Below, piece after piece: positions 11,850 through 23,625 of a DNA stretch of 64,000 nucleotides. The DNA is taken from assembly GCA_023374045.1 (NCBI GenBank), contig CM041777.1:463417827-463481826 (forward strand), given 5' to 3'. The notes beneath the pieces are model-generated. The model saw only the letters and a program-made list of their open reading frames with translations, was not told where the DNA came from and did no database searches. A program made the translations under genes and the position numbers. The stretch comes from Limonium bicolor (lineage: Eukaryota; Streptophyta; Magnoliopsida; Caryophyllales; Plumbaginaceae). Positions within the stretch are counted from its first letter, which is position 1, and every line of letters starts with the position of its first letter.

Positions 11850-14099
11850 TCCCCTCTCCTATTATAAACATATAACTGTTATGAAGTTTGGTACTTCTTT
11901 TTCAAAATATAAGATGTCTTTACCATTTTTATCATTCAATTTTTAATTCTATCCCTTGCATTTCTTCTCACACACACTTTCTGAAATACCCCAAACCTTG
12001 GTATGTCGTTAAATGTTAAACTATGGTATTTAAAGGCTAAAAAGTGCCTTAGAAACATAAATGAAACATTTAAACCATGGTAAAACACAATAAAACACTA
12101 AGACACGGTTTGAGCAAAAACATGCTCTAAGCTTGGAGTGAACTTGGTTAGGACCCAAAGAGCCTACCAAGACTTGATAATGTTTAATTATGATCTTATA
12201 GGGCTAATTAAGTCCTTAGGAAACTTTGGTAGACAATGAAACCAAACAAAACACAAATAAATACCTTAGGGTCAATATGGGCTAAAAGGTGCTCTAAGCT
12301 TGGGATAAATGTGTATAAGGCCTAATGGTCATACCTATGCCTTGATTATATGTTAATGAACATATTAAATCAATTACCAAAGAAAACCAAGCTTGAAAAC
12401 AAGTTAAAACGCAAAATGTGCTTTAAGGAGTCTTAAAGCACGTTTTTGAAAAATTGTCTTGTAAATGAGTTTTGAATGGCTAAATGTCCATCATTACTCT
12501 TTAATTAACATGTGTACTATATAGTATCACATTTGGGTGGCTATATCAATGGGAAATCAAAAATTTCACTTCTATGTGCCTTGTTTTTGGTGAATAGTGA
12601 TTTTTATAACTAGTTTGTAACATATAATGTTATAAGTGAGACAATTGACTAATAAAGTCTAAAGTACCCCTAGGTACTATTTGGGGCCGGTTTTTAAGGT
12701 GTTGTGACTCACCACCCTTGTTAGTTTGCTAAGAAAAGAAAGAATGACTAATTAGTATACTATTTGCTTTATAAGGATAAATATCTTAACAAAAGCAAAA
12801 CTTATCTCCTCATTCTCTTCTTCCCTTCATTTCCCACGGTGGTCTTCTTCTTCTCTCCTCTCTCCATCGGTTTCCAAACAGAACCATGCCATTCTCATCC
12901 TTCCTCACTTGTAACTTATGACTCCATGCTCCGAATTTAATTCCGAGACTACCGTTCTCTTAGTTGGAGCAAGCTCTACAACCTTGTCCTTTCAAATCCT
13001 CAAAACCACCATTTTGGTGCCAAGGAGAACTTCCATGGAAGGGGCTTGAGCTAATATTTTTATGCCTTGTTGATCACCTTTGCTTCAAGGTAAGGAAAAA
13101 CCAAAGAAACTCCATTTCCTCTCTTTTTAGTACATGGCCGAAAATTAACCTCACCATGGTGTCTTTACCTTGCTTGTTTAGCTTCATTTGAATCTTCCAA
13201 GGGCTAGGAGGAGTCCTCTCTTGATATTGTGGAGGGTGATTTTTCGGTATGAGGGGGGTCTATCTAAATATGGACTAGCTGAGAAGCCTAGATCCTAGAA
13301 ATGCCATTCTGTGGAGGGTGAAAACCCGTTATTCTAGCATCCCTCAAATACCTACTTTAATCGTCCGTCTTTCCCAGAAAGCTTAAAGAAAGTGCCAATG
13401 AACACTGCACCCGCTCTCAATGGGCTCCACGCGGACTTATGCCTCTATAAGGCGGAAGTGACTAGAGTCGCCACCTAGTTTAACCTAAGATACTAGGAAG
13501 GAAGAGAAGGAGGGTTCTAAGAACCGTTGGTTGACTCTGAATTTGTTGCCTATGGATAGGATTTATCTGGTTAGACCAGAGATTCTATTGTGGGTTCGCA
13601 CTGGGTTACACCCCTTAGAAGTGGCAACGACCACGACTTCGGATTGGTGCCCGAGGAAACCTCGGTCTCCAATTGTCGGGATTGCCTTCTTTCAAAACCC
13701 TTTTAGAGAGATTCATTTTAAAGCCAAAGATAGGATTAGGACGGGAAGAGAGAAAAGAGAGTGGATGAGGCGAGCTTTTCTGCCAAGCTAGCGCCACATG
13801 AAAGGGTTGAGAGTTGGTTGAATGTAGAACGAAAGATCGAGGAAAGGCTAGTGGATTAAGTGGATGAAGAAGGCCTGAAGTCTGGAGGCATGAGGGTTTA
13901 ATGTAAGTCGGAAGAGATTTGAGTGCTTCGAGAGGTACAAGTAACTGCCCCACAGTGGGAAAAGGCTTTTTTTTTTTAATTTAGAATGGGGTCGCACCCT
14001 AGATGGGCTGCCTACGTACTCAACTTCTTGTTGAGATCAGACCTTACGTAGTTCAGGGTTTTTGGGTTTTAGAAGCTGAGGGTTTTTAGATGTTTGATG

Positions 14100-14290
14100 T
14101 GTGGGATGTTGTAGTCTGTGAGACGCTCGGGTCTATGAGACATTTGAAACCTTGAGATGTCGAAGTCTGTGAGACGCCTGGATCTGTGAGACGCTCGGGT
14201 CTGTGAGACGCTCAGGTCTGTGAGACAATCGAATCATTGGGATGACAAAGTCTGTGAGACGCTCGGGTCTGTGAGACATTTAGAGTGTAT
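14100..14290 (+). repeat. Minisatellite with unit like GGTCTGTGAGACGCTC
   Basis: About nine imperfect copies of a 16-17 bp unit centred on GTCTGTGAGACGCTC lie within the nested element. They are followed by a degenerate GAATTGAAATTGAATTGG-like array to about 15180. Confidence 0.8.
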
Positions 14291-15190
14291 GGGAGATTGG
14301 AATGGAATTGAAATTGAATTGGAGTTGAATGAGTTTTGATTTGAATTGAAATTGAAGTTGAATTGAAATTGGATTCGAATGGATTTGGAATCGAATTTGA
14401 ATGAATTTGGAATTGAATAAGGTTTTGAATGAACTAGGAGTGAAATGAATTTTGAATGAATTGAAATTGAATGAAGTTTTGAATCGAATTAGAATTTACA
14501 AGTCGAGTTGAATTTGTGCTGAATGGAATTGATTTGGGCAAAATGTGGGAATTGTGCTTTTGATTTTTGGGCCTGATTTGGGCCTTATTGATTTGGGCTG
14601 AGACGGATTTTTGATTGGGCCGAGTGGGCCTTGTTTGGCTTTTGAGCCCCATCTAGACTTTGGGCCTCAAATTGAATTGATTTTGAAATTGAATTGGTTT
14701 GAGCCGAATGGATATGGGCCTTGAAATGTGGACCGGATTTGGTTCCCAAAATGGTCTTCAGGGTTGGGCCTTGAAATTGGCTTTGGGCTTGAAATTGGTT
14801 TATTTGAAATTGTGTTGATTTGGATTTGAAGGGGATTTGGGCCGGGCTTATTTTTGAAGCGAAATTGGGTTGGGCTTGGAATTTATGTGGTTTGAAATTT
14901 AGAGAAGATATTGAATTGATTTTTTTTTGGAAATGACTTTCGAAGTTGAAATGATTGAATTGAATGAATTTGAATTGAATTGGAAACTGAATGAATTTTA
15001 CGGAATTGGGAATGAATGAATTTTGAATCGGATTGGAAATGAATGAATTTTTATCGAATTGATTTGATTTTTCTAAATATTTGAATCAGGGATGATTTTG
15101 GAATTGGAATGGTTTTATTTTGGAATTGAAATCGAGTTGATTTTGGAATTGAATTTTAGGTTTTCGAATTGGATTTTTATTGATTGAAAC
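14291..15190 (+). repeat. Degenerate GAATTGAA-rich array
   Basis: This is a long stretch of variants of GAATTGAA, GAATGAATTT and GGGCCTTGAAATTGG without a fixed period. It is non-coding and part of the nested 5.7-kb element. Confidence 0.7.
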
Positions 15191-16049
15191 GAATCATGGA
15201 TTGTGAGTTTTATTCTGACAGTTACGGATTGTTTGGAAAATTTTATAAAGGAAGGGCATTCCCACCGACCAGACTCTACGGCCCGTTTGAGTGAGAAACA
15301 TCCCCGGACCTAGAAGTTTTTCTAAGTTGGACTTGAAATGTCCATAAACCAATGGGTAAGTCTAAAAGCTATTCTATGGCCACCTGTTCTAGCCCGGTTT
15401 GGCTAGCAATGAGTTGGGCCCGGGATGAGATTGAAGTTTGGGCTGAGGGTTTGCAGCAACCCAAAAGGCCCAACTCAACAAATTATAAGACAAAATAAAT
15501 GGATAAGTCAAACAAACTAGAATAACAATTCATACACAACAAGATTGAACGAATAAAATTTGATCACAAATTAACAAAATCTGAGCTGAGTTTGTACATG
15601 AACGGAATTCGAATACAAGTAACTAAAGCCTATCAGTAATCTATAAGAGTAATTACTCAAACAAAATGGCAACATAAAAAAAAAGTTATTAAAGCCTAAA
15701 AAGGTGGATCCAAAATCCATGTTGCTAAAAAAAAACACGAACAATAAAAAGAACAACAAAACATTAAAAAAACTAATCCCATCTTTTTGCTTGCTCGCTT
15801 TCCCTACTTGTCAAAAGTTCTATTCGCAAAATTCGGATATCATGACCCCTTTTTTGTTTAGTTTTTCGCCAGGTAACAAATTAATAAGATTAGCAGTGAA
15901 ATCTGAAACAAACCAAATATAATCAATTCAGTATATCATGTTTTGAACAAATCGTTTAAAAGTAAATACCGGAGAGGAGAACCACTGGGACTTCACAAAC
16001 AAGCAGTTGGGTTTGCACATTCACCGTGACTGAAGAGAATGACGAAGAG

Positions 16050-17440
16050 GCGGAGCACGGAATGGAAAAGGCGGTAGAGCATGTATCTCCTCCTTGTTCG
16101 CCAGTTGGTTGCCAAAATTACCATCGGTGAAGAAATGAAACAGGCGCAGAGCATACACTTCCCTGGTCGCCAGTTAGGTTGCGGAAATTGTCGTCGGTGA
16201 AGAAGTGAAACAGGCGCAGAGCATGTACCTCCTTGCTCGCCAGTTGGTTGCAAAATTGTCGTCGGTGAAGAAGTGAAACAGGCGCAGAGCATGTACCTCC
16301 TTGCTCGCGAGTTGGTTGCAAAATTACCGTCTGTAAAGAGGAAGAAGAGCGCAGAGCCTCTTATTCCCTTTTCGCCAGTTGGGTGTGCAAAATTACCCAG
16401 TACAGAGAATGAGTGGGGCTGTAGTACGTAAGCTCCGTGTTCGTCAATCTTGTAGATTAACTGAGAGTGTAGGAATGGGAAAGCAACGGTGCATATATGT
16501 TCCCTGCTCGCCAATTATGCTAGTGAATGAAGGTGCAAGGAGTATGAGCGTTTCCAGTTCATGAGTTGGATCGCGACTCGCAAGGTACCGGGAGTGAAGA
16601 GGATGGAGGGCTTGCATATCCTTGTTCGTCGGCTGTTGGGTTGGTAATATGCCTTGAGTGAGGAGAGGAAACGAAGGTGGCACAGAGCTCGCCCTTATTC
16701 CACCAGTTGAAGAGAAGAGAGGTACATAACAGATTTGTTCCTCGTTCGTTTGTTGCAGTAGAAAATTCACGAGAAGGAACAGAATGAGAGGGTGAGTAAA
16801 ATTACTCTGAGGAAAAGATGAACGGAGAACAGGGATGTGTGTTCCTTGTTTGTTCAGTTGGGTGAGTAAAATTACCGTGAGGAAAACGATGAACAAATAC
16901 AGAGCTCATATGTTATGTGTTTGCTAGTTGAAGAGAATGAAGAAACCCGAGCCTGCCCCCTTGTTCGCCAGTTTAAGAAATGAAGAAGGCCAGAGCTCGT
17001 GTGCTTGTACTCCTCTCGTTGGTCAGCTTGGGTTGCAAGCTCGCCGGTTCCTTATTCTCTCATTCGTCGGATGAAGAGAATGAAATTACGCGGAGCACGT
17101 ACATTCCTTGTTTGCCAGTGAAGATAATGGAGATGGCTTCAAGTTCATACGTTCCTCGTACGCATGAAAGGAACGAGATGGAACTTACTATGAAGAAGAT
17201 TGAGGATGGAGGAGCTCATTCGTCAGTTTTTTTTTGGGTTGCAATTACCGTGCTGAAGAGAATGAAGGGAGTGGAGCAGACTGCTCTTGGTTCGCCGGGT
17301 AGGTTACAAAGTCACCGTGTTGAAGAGAATAAAGAGAACATAGCATATTGTTCTTTGTTCGCCTGGTGGGAATAATGGAGATGGAGGAAGACATCTATAC
17401 TCTTTGTTTGCCAGTGAAATGCAAAATTATCGTTAATGAG
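16050..17440 (+). repeat. Degenerate tandem repeat, unit about 68-70 bp
   Basis: Units begin near TCGCCAGTTGGTTGC and contain GTGAAGAAGTGAAACAGG and GCAGAGCATGTACCTCC. The best copies start near 16099, 16168, 16238 and 16306, and decayed copies with GTTCGCCAGTT and AAGAGAATGAA follow to about 17440. The repeat gives a false 173-aa ORF on the minus strand. Confidence 0.75.
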
Positions 17441-20089
17441 GAGAAGGAAGGAGGCGGGTGTTAGCAAGTGAGGGAGGTTGTTGAGGTGGAGTAAAATCTT
17501 GCGGTAATGGTGTAGTGTCGATGATGGAGAGGAGTCCCGATGAAGAAATTGCTTCTGGTTTCAAGTTTTCCCAAGTCGGAGTACAAGAAGATTTTAAGCA
17601 TAAGCGTGAATCGTGGGTATCGGCTGCTGTCTGTAAGTGAGTATTGTCTCAGCTGCTCTTTTTTTGCTTTCGAATGATAAAACTGAAGGTAGAAGATGGG
17701 AATGACTGGAGAATAACGAAGGTTGTTGATGGTCGGAGAAGAACAAATAAGTTAGGAAAAAATGAGACAACTGTGGGATTTGTGCGGCTACTGCTTGACT
17801 ACCTTCTACTGTAGGTTTTCTTTTGTTTTTATAGTAGAAGAGTAGGGTTTTATCTTCTGGGCTTTATTGGACGCGAATAAAAATGAGAAGGTTGGAACTG
17901 AATTGGCAGGATGGGCATATCGGTCTTGGAGCAGGTTGGGCTTTTGACAAGTTTGACCAAACTTGCTGTTAGGTTTGACCAAGGAGATAAAAAAACGGGA
18001 GATAGGCCACCAAGCGTGTCTCCGTCTGGATTGGAATTCAGAGCCTGTAGCAGCTTTCACATTTGCACTAACAAGCTTAGCTAATGAAAAAAACTTTTAT
18101 AAGAACATGAGGAATAATAACAAAGTTCTAACCCGAACCCAAAGAATACACTATTGTTTTAAATAAAAACACAGAATAAGACGAAGGAGTTTATCAACAA
18201 ATTGAATTGTCTTCGTATGAATGATGAAATTATGAAACGTAAATAACAGAATACAAAACATATGAAGATATATAAAAAAGGCGAAATATCATAATGATAA
18301 GTACATGAAATAATGAAATAGTACTAGCATGATAAAATACAAATGAATGTCCGGAAAAAAAGGAAATGAATTACATATGTACGTGTGATGGAAAGAAGGG
18401 TAGAATAAACAAGTAATAAAATAAAATGAAATAGAAGGAAGTTTAGTCGAATTAGCAACAAAACGATATATACTCGTATGGAATATATAGTAAGAATGTA
18501 CATAAAATGATGAAAATAAATCTAAAATAATAATGATAAAGAGAAATAAAGCAACTACTAATAAAGAAAATACGAGTAAAGGTATTAGTGAAATGAATGA
18601 GACAAAATAAACTGGTAACGAAATAGCATGAACCAAAAAGAAACGAATAGGCAAATAAATAAATAAGCGAATAATACCGAGCTGGCTAACATGAAATAAT
18701 AAAATAAATAAAATGGTAAAATAAGAAAAACAAAAAGGGATAGGTTTGAAAACGAAGTTTTGAAATTGATTTAGAACATTTGTCATCAAATGACAGTTTC
18801 ATTTTGGTACACACATGAACAAGTTTCGAAAAGGAAGGTGACGACCCTCTTATTCCATTTATTTTTTGGGATTTTCTTTATGGGGTGAGAATTTTTGGTG
18901 TCTACAGATATATATTCAAGCTCTCTTTCCATTCCAAGGTAAAACAATCATGTTAATACCTTAAGATAATATATAACTAGGGTTTACAATGAGATAAAGC
19001 TTAAAGCTTATATACTCATTTCAATGTTGGTATATTGTTTAGTTGTTGGCAAGGAACCAAATGCCTTACCGGTTTTACAAGGAAACAAGAAAGAAATTTG
19101 TGAGGAAAAGAGGTAAACAAGCTATCTCAATGTGGTTTAATGCCTTAGGAGAAATAAGCTTATAATGCTTGTTAAAACTACCTAAAGAGCAAATGGTGAA
19201 TGACCTAGTAAAGTGTTCTCAAAGAGACTAGTAAAAGAACATATGTATTGGTGTATGTATTTCAGGTCAAAGGCATTATTTATGTGGGAAATTCAGTGTT
19301 TAAGGATTATGCAATTTAAGGGCCTAAGAGCCATGTTATTTAAGGGCCTGAGTGCCAAGCAATTTAAGTTATGCACTATATTGTGATGTAGTGCTTAATG
19401 TGTGAAATTTTGTGAGTGATAATGTTCTTGATGGATTTAGGTGCTCTTGAGTGCTTAATGGTGAAAACTATGAGTTTGGAATGATGATGTGCTAAGAGAA
19501 CCCATGGCGAAATTTGTAAAATGTATAAGGAATTCTAAGTGCTTAAATGAACTTGGGTGAACTAGGAATTGTCAGGAATGGACACATGCTTCACTAAGGG
19601 AGAACACATGCATTAAGGTGTTCTAAGGTGCTATAAGGATATAGGCATTGTCTTGGAAGTTCTAGAAATCCAATGAGTGTTTTTTAGGAGATATTAAAGT
19701 CTTGGAGAAGTTGTTTAAGGTATAGGTCATGTTGATGAATAAGGAGAGAATGATGTTTAGGTAAGGTTTTGAGAAAGGAATTTAAGGAGTTGTGAAAGAG
19801 AAGATTTGTTTAGTAAGAGAAGATGCTTGGGAGATGATGTTAAGGTGTAGAGGAAACACTTTGGTGTAGTGGTCATATTGGTGAACTACCACTTAGAAAT
19901 CTTAAGGAGAAAACATCCCAAGTGCTAGGAATTTTGGTAAGAAATTTGTGAATGATAAAATGGTTTTGGTGAGTGATTTAAAGAGTTTAGCACATGGCTA
20001 AAGGTGTGTTTGAAGTGCCCAAATGAGGTTAGAGTATACTAGGATATATGGGGTGAAGTTTGGAGTTGAATGTAAAAAGGAAAACAAAG

Positions 20090-20440
20090 GTCTGGGGCAG
20101 ACCGAACTTGCGACCGGACTTGCAAGTTCGGTCGAGCCCAGTTTACCCTGCGAGAATTGGTTTCTGGAAAAGGCCGACCTTGGGGACCGGACTTGCAAGG
20201 TCGGTCGGGCTTGTGTTTTGTGTACGGATTAAGTTTCTGGAACCGACCGAACATAGGACCGGACTTGGCAAGTTCGGTCGGGCCAAATTTTCAAAGGGGA
20301 AGAAAGTCTCGGGAATAGACCGAACATGCGACCGAACTTACAAGGTCGGTCGGAGTAGAAAATTTTGACGGAAATGTGTTCTGGAATGGACCGAACTTGG
20401 ACAAGTTCGGTCGGCAAGTCCGGTCGGACCAAAAACATGG
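20090..20440 (+). repeat. Palindrome-rich array in the solo LTR (GACCGAACTTG / CAAGTTCGGTC)
   Basis: About five units of 65-85 bp lie here. Each contains GACCGAACTTG-type and CAAGTTCGGTCGG-type inverted sequences, separated by A/T-richer spacers that often contain TTTCTGGAA or CTGGAATGG. No coding potential is seen. Confidence 0.8.
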
Positions 20441-22918
20441 TTTAAGGTTATGAACTGATATGTGATGATGGGGATTGATAGGTGATGATGTTATAAGGTT
20501 GTTAAGGACATGTTAGGTGAGTTTAAATGGCAATTAAGTGGGTGAAAAGTTGTATCAAAATGTGAAAGTAAAATAAGTTGAAATGTAAAGTTATGTAACT
20601 AAGTTAACGGGGAAAGTTAAGCATTAGACATTAAATAATCAAGCAAACCCCAATGTTAATAAAAACACATGTGATGTTAACAGTTGTTCGAGAATTGCTC
20701 GAGGAACATAAGTGGACGTGGTAAAGTGGACTCCGGTGACAGGTATGGTTTTCTTGCAACCTGTGTCCTACCGGATTACACCGGCTTGTATGCCAATATG
20801 TTTTCTTGAGTGTTTGCCACCTTGTAAGATAAAACATGTAATGAGTTTATAGTAATTCATTTATGTGGCGAATTTGGCCTCCGATACCATTAACCTCAAA
20901 TATGTGTTAAACCTTAACTAACCAAATCTAAGAACACATGAGTGATCGGTATTCGGGGTTGACGGCCCAAACCTTGGGAACGTGCTAACCACGGCTATGT
21001 GTGAGTTAGTGGGATATTGTTGTTGTATGCAAGTGTGTGAACCTCCCTTGTGTGCTTAACTCGGTCATGATACCGTATGGTGTGTGGATGTGGTAGGCTC
21101 ATAATGGATCTCTAACTACTTATTTATAAGTGTATATGTACTAAGGGGGGTGAGGAGTCCGGTTGTTCCGGCCACGCGTGTGATGGACGGGAGTCGATAT
21201 CATATCCGGTTCGGCTCTCTTGGTGTATGTATAGGTGGTATTCCAATTTGGTTTCTACCTTCCCTTAGCTTTCCAAAGCTAGTTACTGACTCACGTCGGG
21301 CCACAGGGGCATACGTATGTTATTTCGGTGTGCTTGGGATCACTATATCCGACACACCTTGGGTATAAGTTAACCGTTCTATATAACTGGACGGTAACGA
21401 GGTTGGTAACGAGCTTAACATGGGATTGGCAAAATCCCTAGGCTCACACGGTATACTAACTATGGTGGTAGGTTCCTTGTGAGAACCGATTTCATGGTGT
21501 TATGCAATGTTATGATGTTATGCAAATTCCCTTGCTATGCTTTGGTATATATATATATATATATATTGGATGTTTTAATGAATGCAATGTTGTCATGTGT
21601 ACGTCGAAACAAGAAAGGTTTGTTATGTTTTGTTATGTGGGGGATGAGTTATGTTGTAGGATATGGAATGTGTGGATCATGGAAATGAATCCCAGTTGGT
21701 GACAAGAGGCGTTTAAGGATAACCCGATTAATGGGTACATGTCGTTCGTTAAGGAAGTAGCTCCGTTTGGAGGAGAGCCATTCTAGGGTTTAAGGAATCA
21801 TTGGATGGTTGGTTAAGTGTGGTTGTGTTGGTTATAAGTTGAGCCCGTTGAGGCGAAATGTTATGTGTTGTATGTCTATGGGTTGTATGCATGATTTAAA
21901 TATAATCAACTGCATGCTAAGACGACAATTAGTTGTGCGTGGCCCGGTAGCATGTGGGCTGCGGGATTACCATACCAGCAAAGGTGCTGAGCCCCTTGGG
22001 GGCCACCCTTTCTCTCCTTTTCTATTTCAGGTACAAGGAGCTGGAAACCGTTCGAGAGTAGGACGGGGCAGATGTTTATACATGGGTAGCCATTTAAATG
22101 GCGTGAGTATGATAGGCGTAGTAAGACCGAAGTTGTTATCGGCAGTAGTTTGTAAATACTCGGTACAGGGGGAGTGTATGTATATAATAAATGTTGAAGA
22201 TGGAATGAGGATTGTATTGTGTAGTTGCTCGGGAATCTAGTCCATCAGACCGATACAAATGTACATGTATTAGCCTTGTTAGCCACGTGGGTGGTTAACG
22301 GCGTGTAACACCATTGGAATAAGTAATGTGATGAGTTGAGTTTCCGCTGCAGATTGTTATTATGTGTTTGTTGTTGGATGGGGTGTTACACTTTCACTTC
22401 AATTGCTCATACAAAAAGTAAGAATAAATAGAATATGGTTTGTCTCCTTAATTTCTGTGCTAAGCCAAACATCATTTACTTAGTGAATGCGAGAGTATTA
22501 ACTTTTTATAGACTAGCCAATAAAAACAAACCCATAAAACCCTGTGCCTCTTATTACACCCAAACACTACCCACCCCCTTCAATTTAATGTGCTCACTTG
22601 ACAGTGTGTCAGACGATAAAAGTTCATTACTTTTGTTTCCTTTACCTAAAGTTGACTTACACCTTTTATACCCGGTGTATCCATAAAAATCATCTTAAGG
22701 ATGTAAGATCTTTTTTGAGGTATAATTCTAATATATAATATGTGAAACATTGTGACCTATTATCAAAGAAAGTGATGCAAGATCTTGATATAGAGGAATG
22801 GTAAGAAAAAGTTTAGCCTACTTATATGTTGAATGGTTAATTTTGTTTTATTGTGTAATTTAGTTTTTGATTTTATGTTGTTAAAGTGTTTTCATGGTTT
22901 AATATTTGTGTGCTATAT

Positions 22919-22988
22919 ATTTTTTTGATAAGTGGCCGAAGGGTTCAGGGATTCTACTCCTCTGCTGACCAAGCCACGAGGGCTTGGC
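22919..22988 (-). mobile_element. 70-bp LINE-like 3' tail with perfect 16-bp TSD
   Basis: The insert begins TTTTTTTGATAAGT, i.e. a poly(A) tail on the minus strand. It is bounded by identical 16-bp sequences TATTTGTGTGCTATAT (22903-22918 and 22989-23004), as expected for a severely 5'-truncated target-primed insertion. Confidence 0.75.
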
Positions 22989-23485
22989 TATTTGTGTGCT
23001 ATATTATTCGTTAAAGTTAATTAATGATCAATTATAACTAGTTAAGTGTTATTAAGAATATTGATTAATATCCCAATACATAGGTTATGAAGAAAGTTGC
23101 ACAATCAACACATTATAAAATACTTGCACATTTAAGATGTAAGTGCTGCAAATGGAAATAAGTTATTCACAAAGGCACCAAACAAGAATATGTAAGAGAT
23201 TGAACGCTACATTGTAAAAACAATTATGGGAGATGACAAATATATGTGTCCCTATAGTTCTAATTGATTTGAGTGTAATACTTAATGGGGTAGAATTTGA
23301 GTAACACCAACGTCTGGTGGTCAATATGGGGATGTCAAAATTGAGTTTTGAACCAAATAAAGCTCATTTAGAATGTGGTTAAAAAATGTTTAGGCTTATC
23401 CAAATCTATTATAAACCCGTTTTTGTTTAGCTGGAATCTAACTTAACTGCCACAATGATGAATGTAGTGTCACAACAAAATTATA

Positions 23486-23625
23486 CTCCCTAAGGAAGAG
23501 TTGTAAGAAAAAAGATAAGGGATATAATTGAAAAGTAAATGATAAAAAACCAAAACAACTTGTATTTTGAAAATAATGTGAAGAGCCAAAAATCATCTAT
23601 TAAGAACATGATGAACAAGATGGAG
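23486..23625. mobile_element. Stowaway MITE, internally deleted, same family as 59400-59635
   Basis: The element is flanked by TA on both sides and has CTCCCT / ...TGGAG ends. It shares, in reverse orientation, blocks such as AAAAATCATCTATT with the 59.4-kb copy. Confidence 0.65.

Larger units (their letters stand above)
13228..18906 (+). mobile_element. 5.7-kb non-coding LTR-type element nested in the solo LTR
   Basis: The segment starts TGTGGAGGGTGA and ends GGTGTCTACA, bounded by GATAT on both sides (13223-13227 and 18907-18911). It has no gag or pol and contains several tandem arrays. Phrases such as GTCGCCACCTAGTTT (about 13470) and CTGCCTACGTACTC (about 14008) are, from memory, common in very long LTRs of plant TAT/Ogre-type elements. 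It could therefore be a second solo LTR or a large non-autonomous derivative. A second copy of TGTGGAGGGTGA at 13310 makes the exact left end uncertain. ORFs inside (for example 15993-16514 minus and 18289-18789 minus) are repeat translations. Confidence 0.55.
11982..22390 (+). mobile_element. Solo LTR of a large Ty3/gypsy element (about 4.7 kb), interrupted by a nested element
   Basis: The left end is TGAAATACCCCAAACC and the right end GGGGTGTTACA. Perfect 5-bp TSDs CTTTC flank it (11977-11981 and 22391-22395). Removing the nested 13228-18906 element and its TSD leaves about 4725 bp with no gag/pol, PBS or second LTR, so this is a solo LTR left by LTR-LTR recombination. The end sequences and length resemble Tekay/Del chromovirus LTRs; that assignment is inference. 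The pyrimidine-rich 12780-12870 region and short ORFs such as 12964-13191 belong to the LTR and are not genes. A palindromic GGTCGGTCG-type array lies at 20090-20440. Confidence 0.82.
11850..22497. mobile_element. Stowaway-like MITE split by a solo LTR (halves 11850-11981 and 22391-22497)
   Basis: Joined across the solo LTR, the flanks match the Stowaway copy at 59400-59635: shared blocks include TCAAAATATAAGATGT on the left and AAAAAGTAAG...TCTCCTTAATT on the right. The right end ...GAGAG|TA at about 22497 fits a TA target site. The left terminus near 11850 (CCCCTCTCC) is less clear. This MITE was present before the LTR retrotransposon landed in it. Confidence 0.65.

Noticed and set aside
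12964..13791. Short plus-strand ORFs of 75 and 86 aa considered as genes
   Set aside because: They lie in the solo LTR and the nested element, cross no recognised domain, and sit on both sides of the 13228 boundary.
15993..16514. 173-aa minus-strand ORF with Cys-rich repeats
   Set aside because: It is the translation of a degenerate 68-70 bp tandem array, with no recognised domain.
18289..18789. 166-aa hydrophobic minus-strand ORF
   Set aside because: It arises from A-rich plus-strand sequence (ATAAA-type composition) inside the nested element, with no family resemblance or conserved signature.
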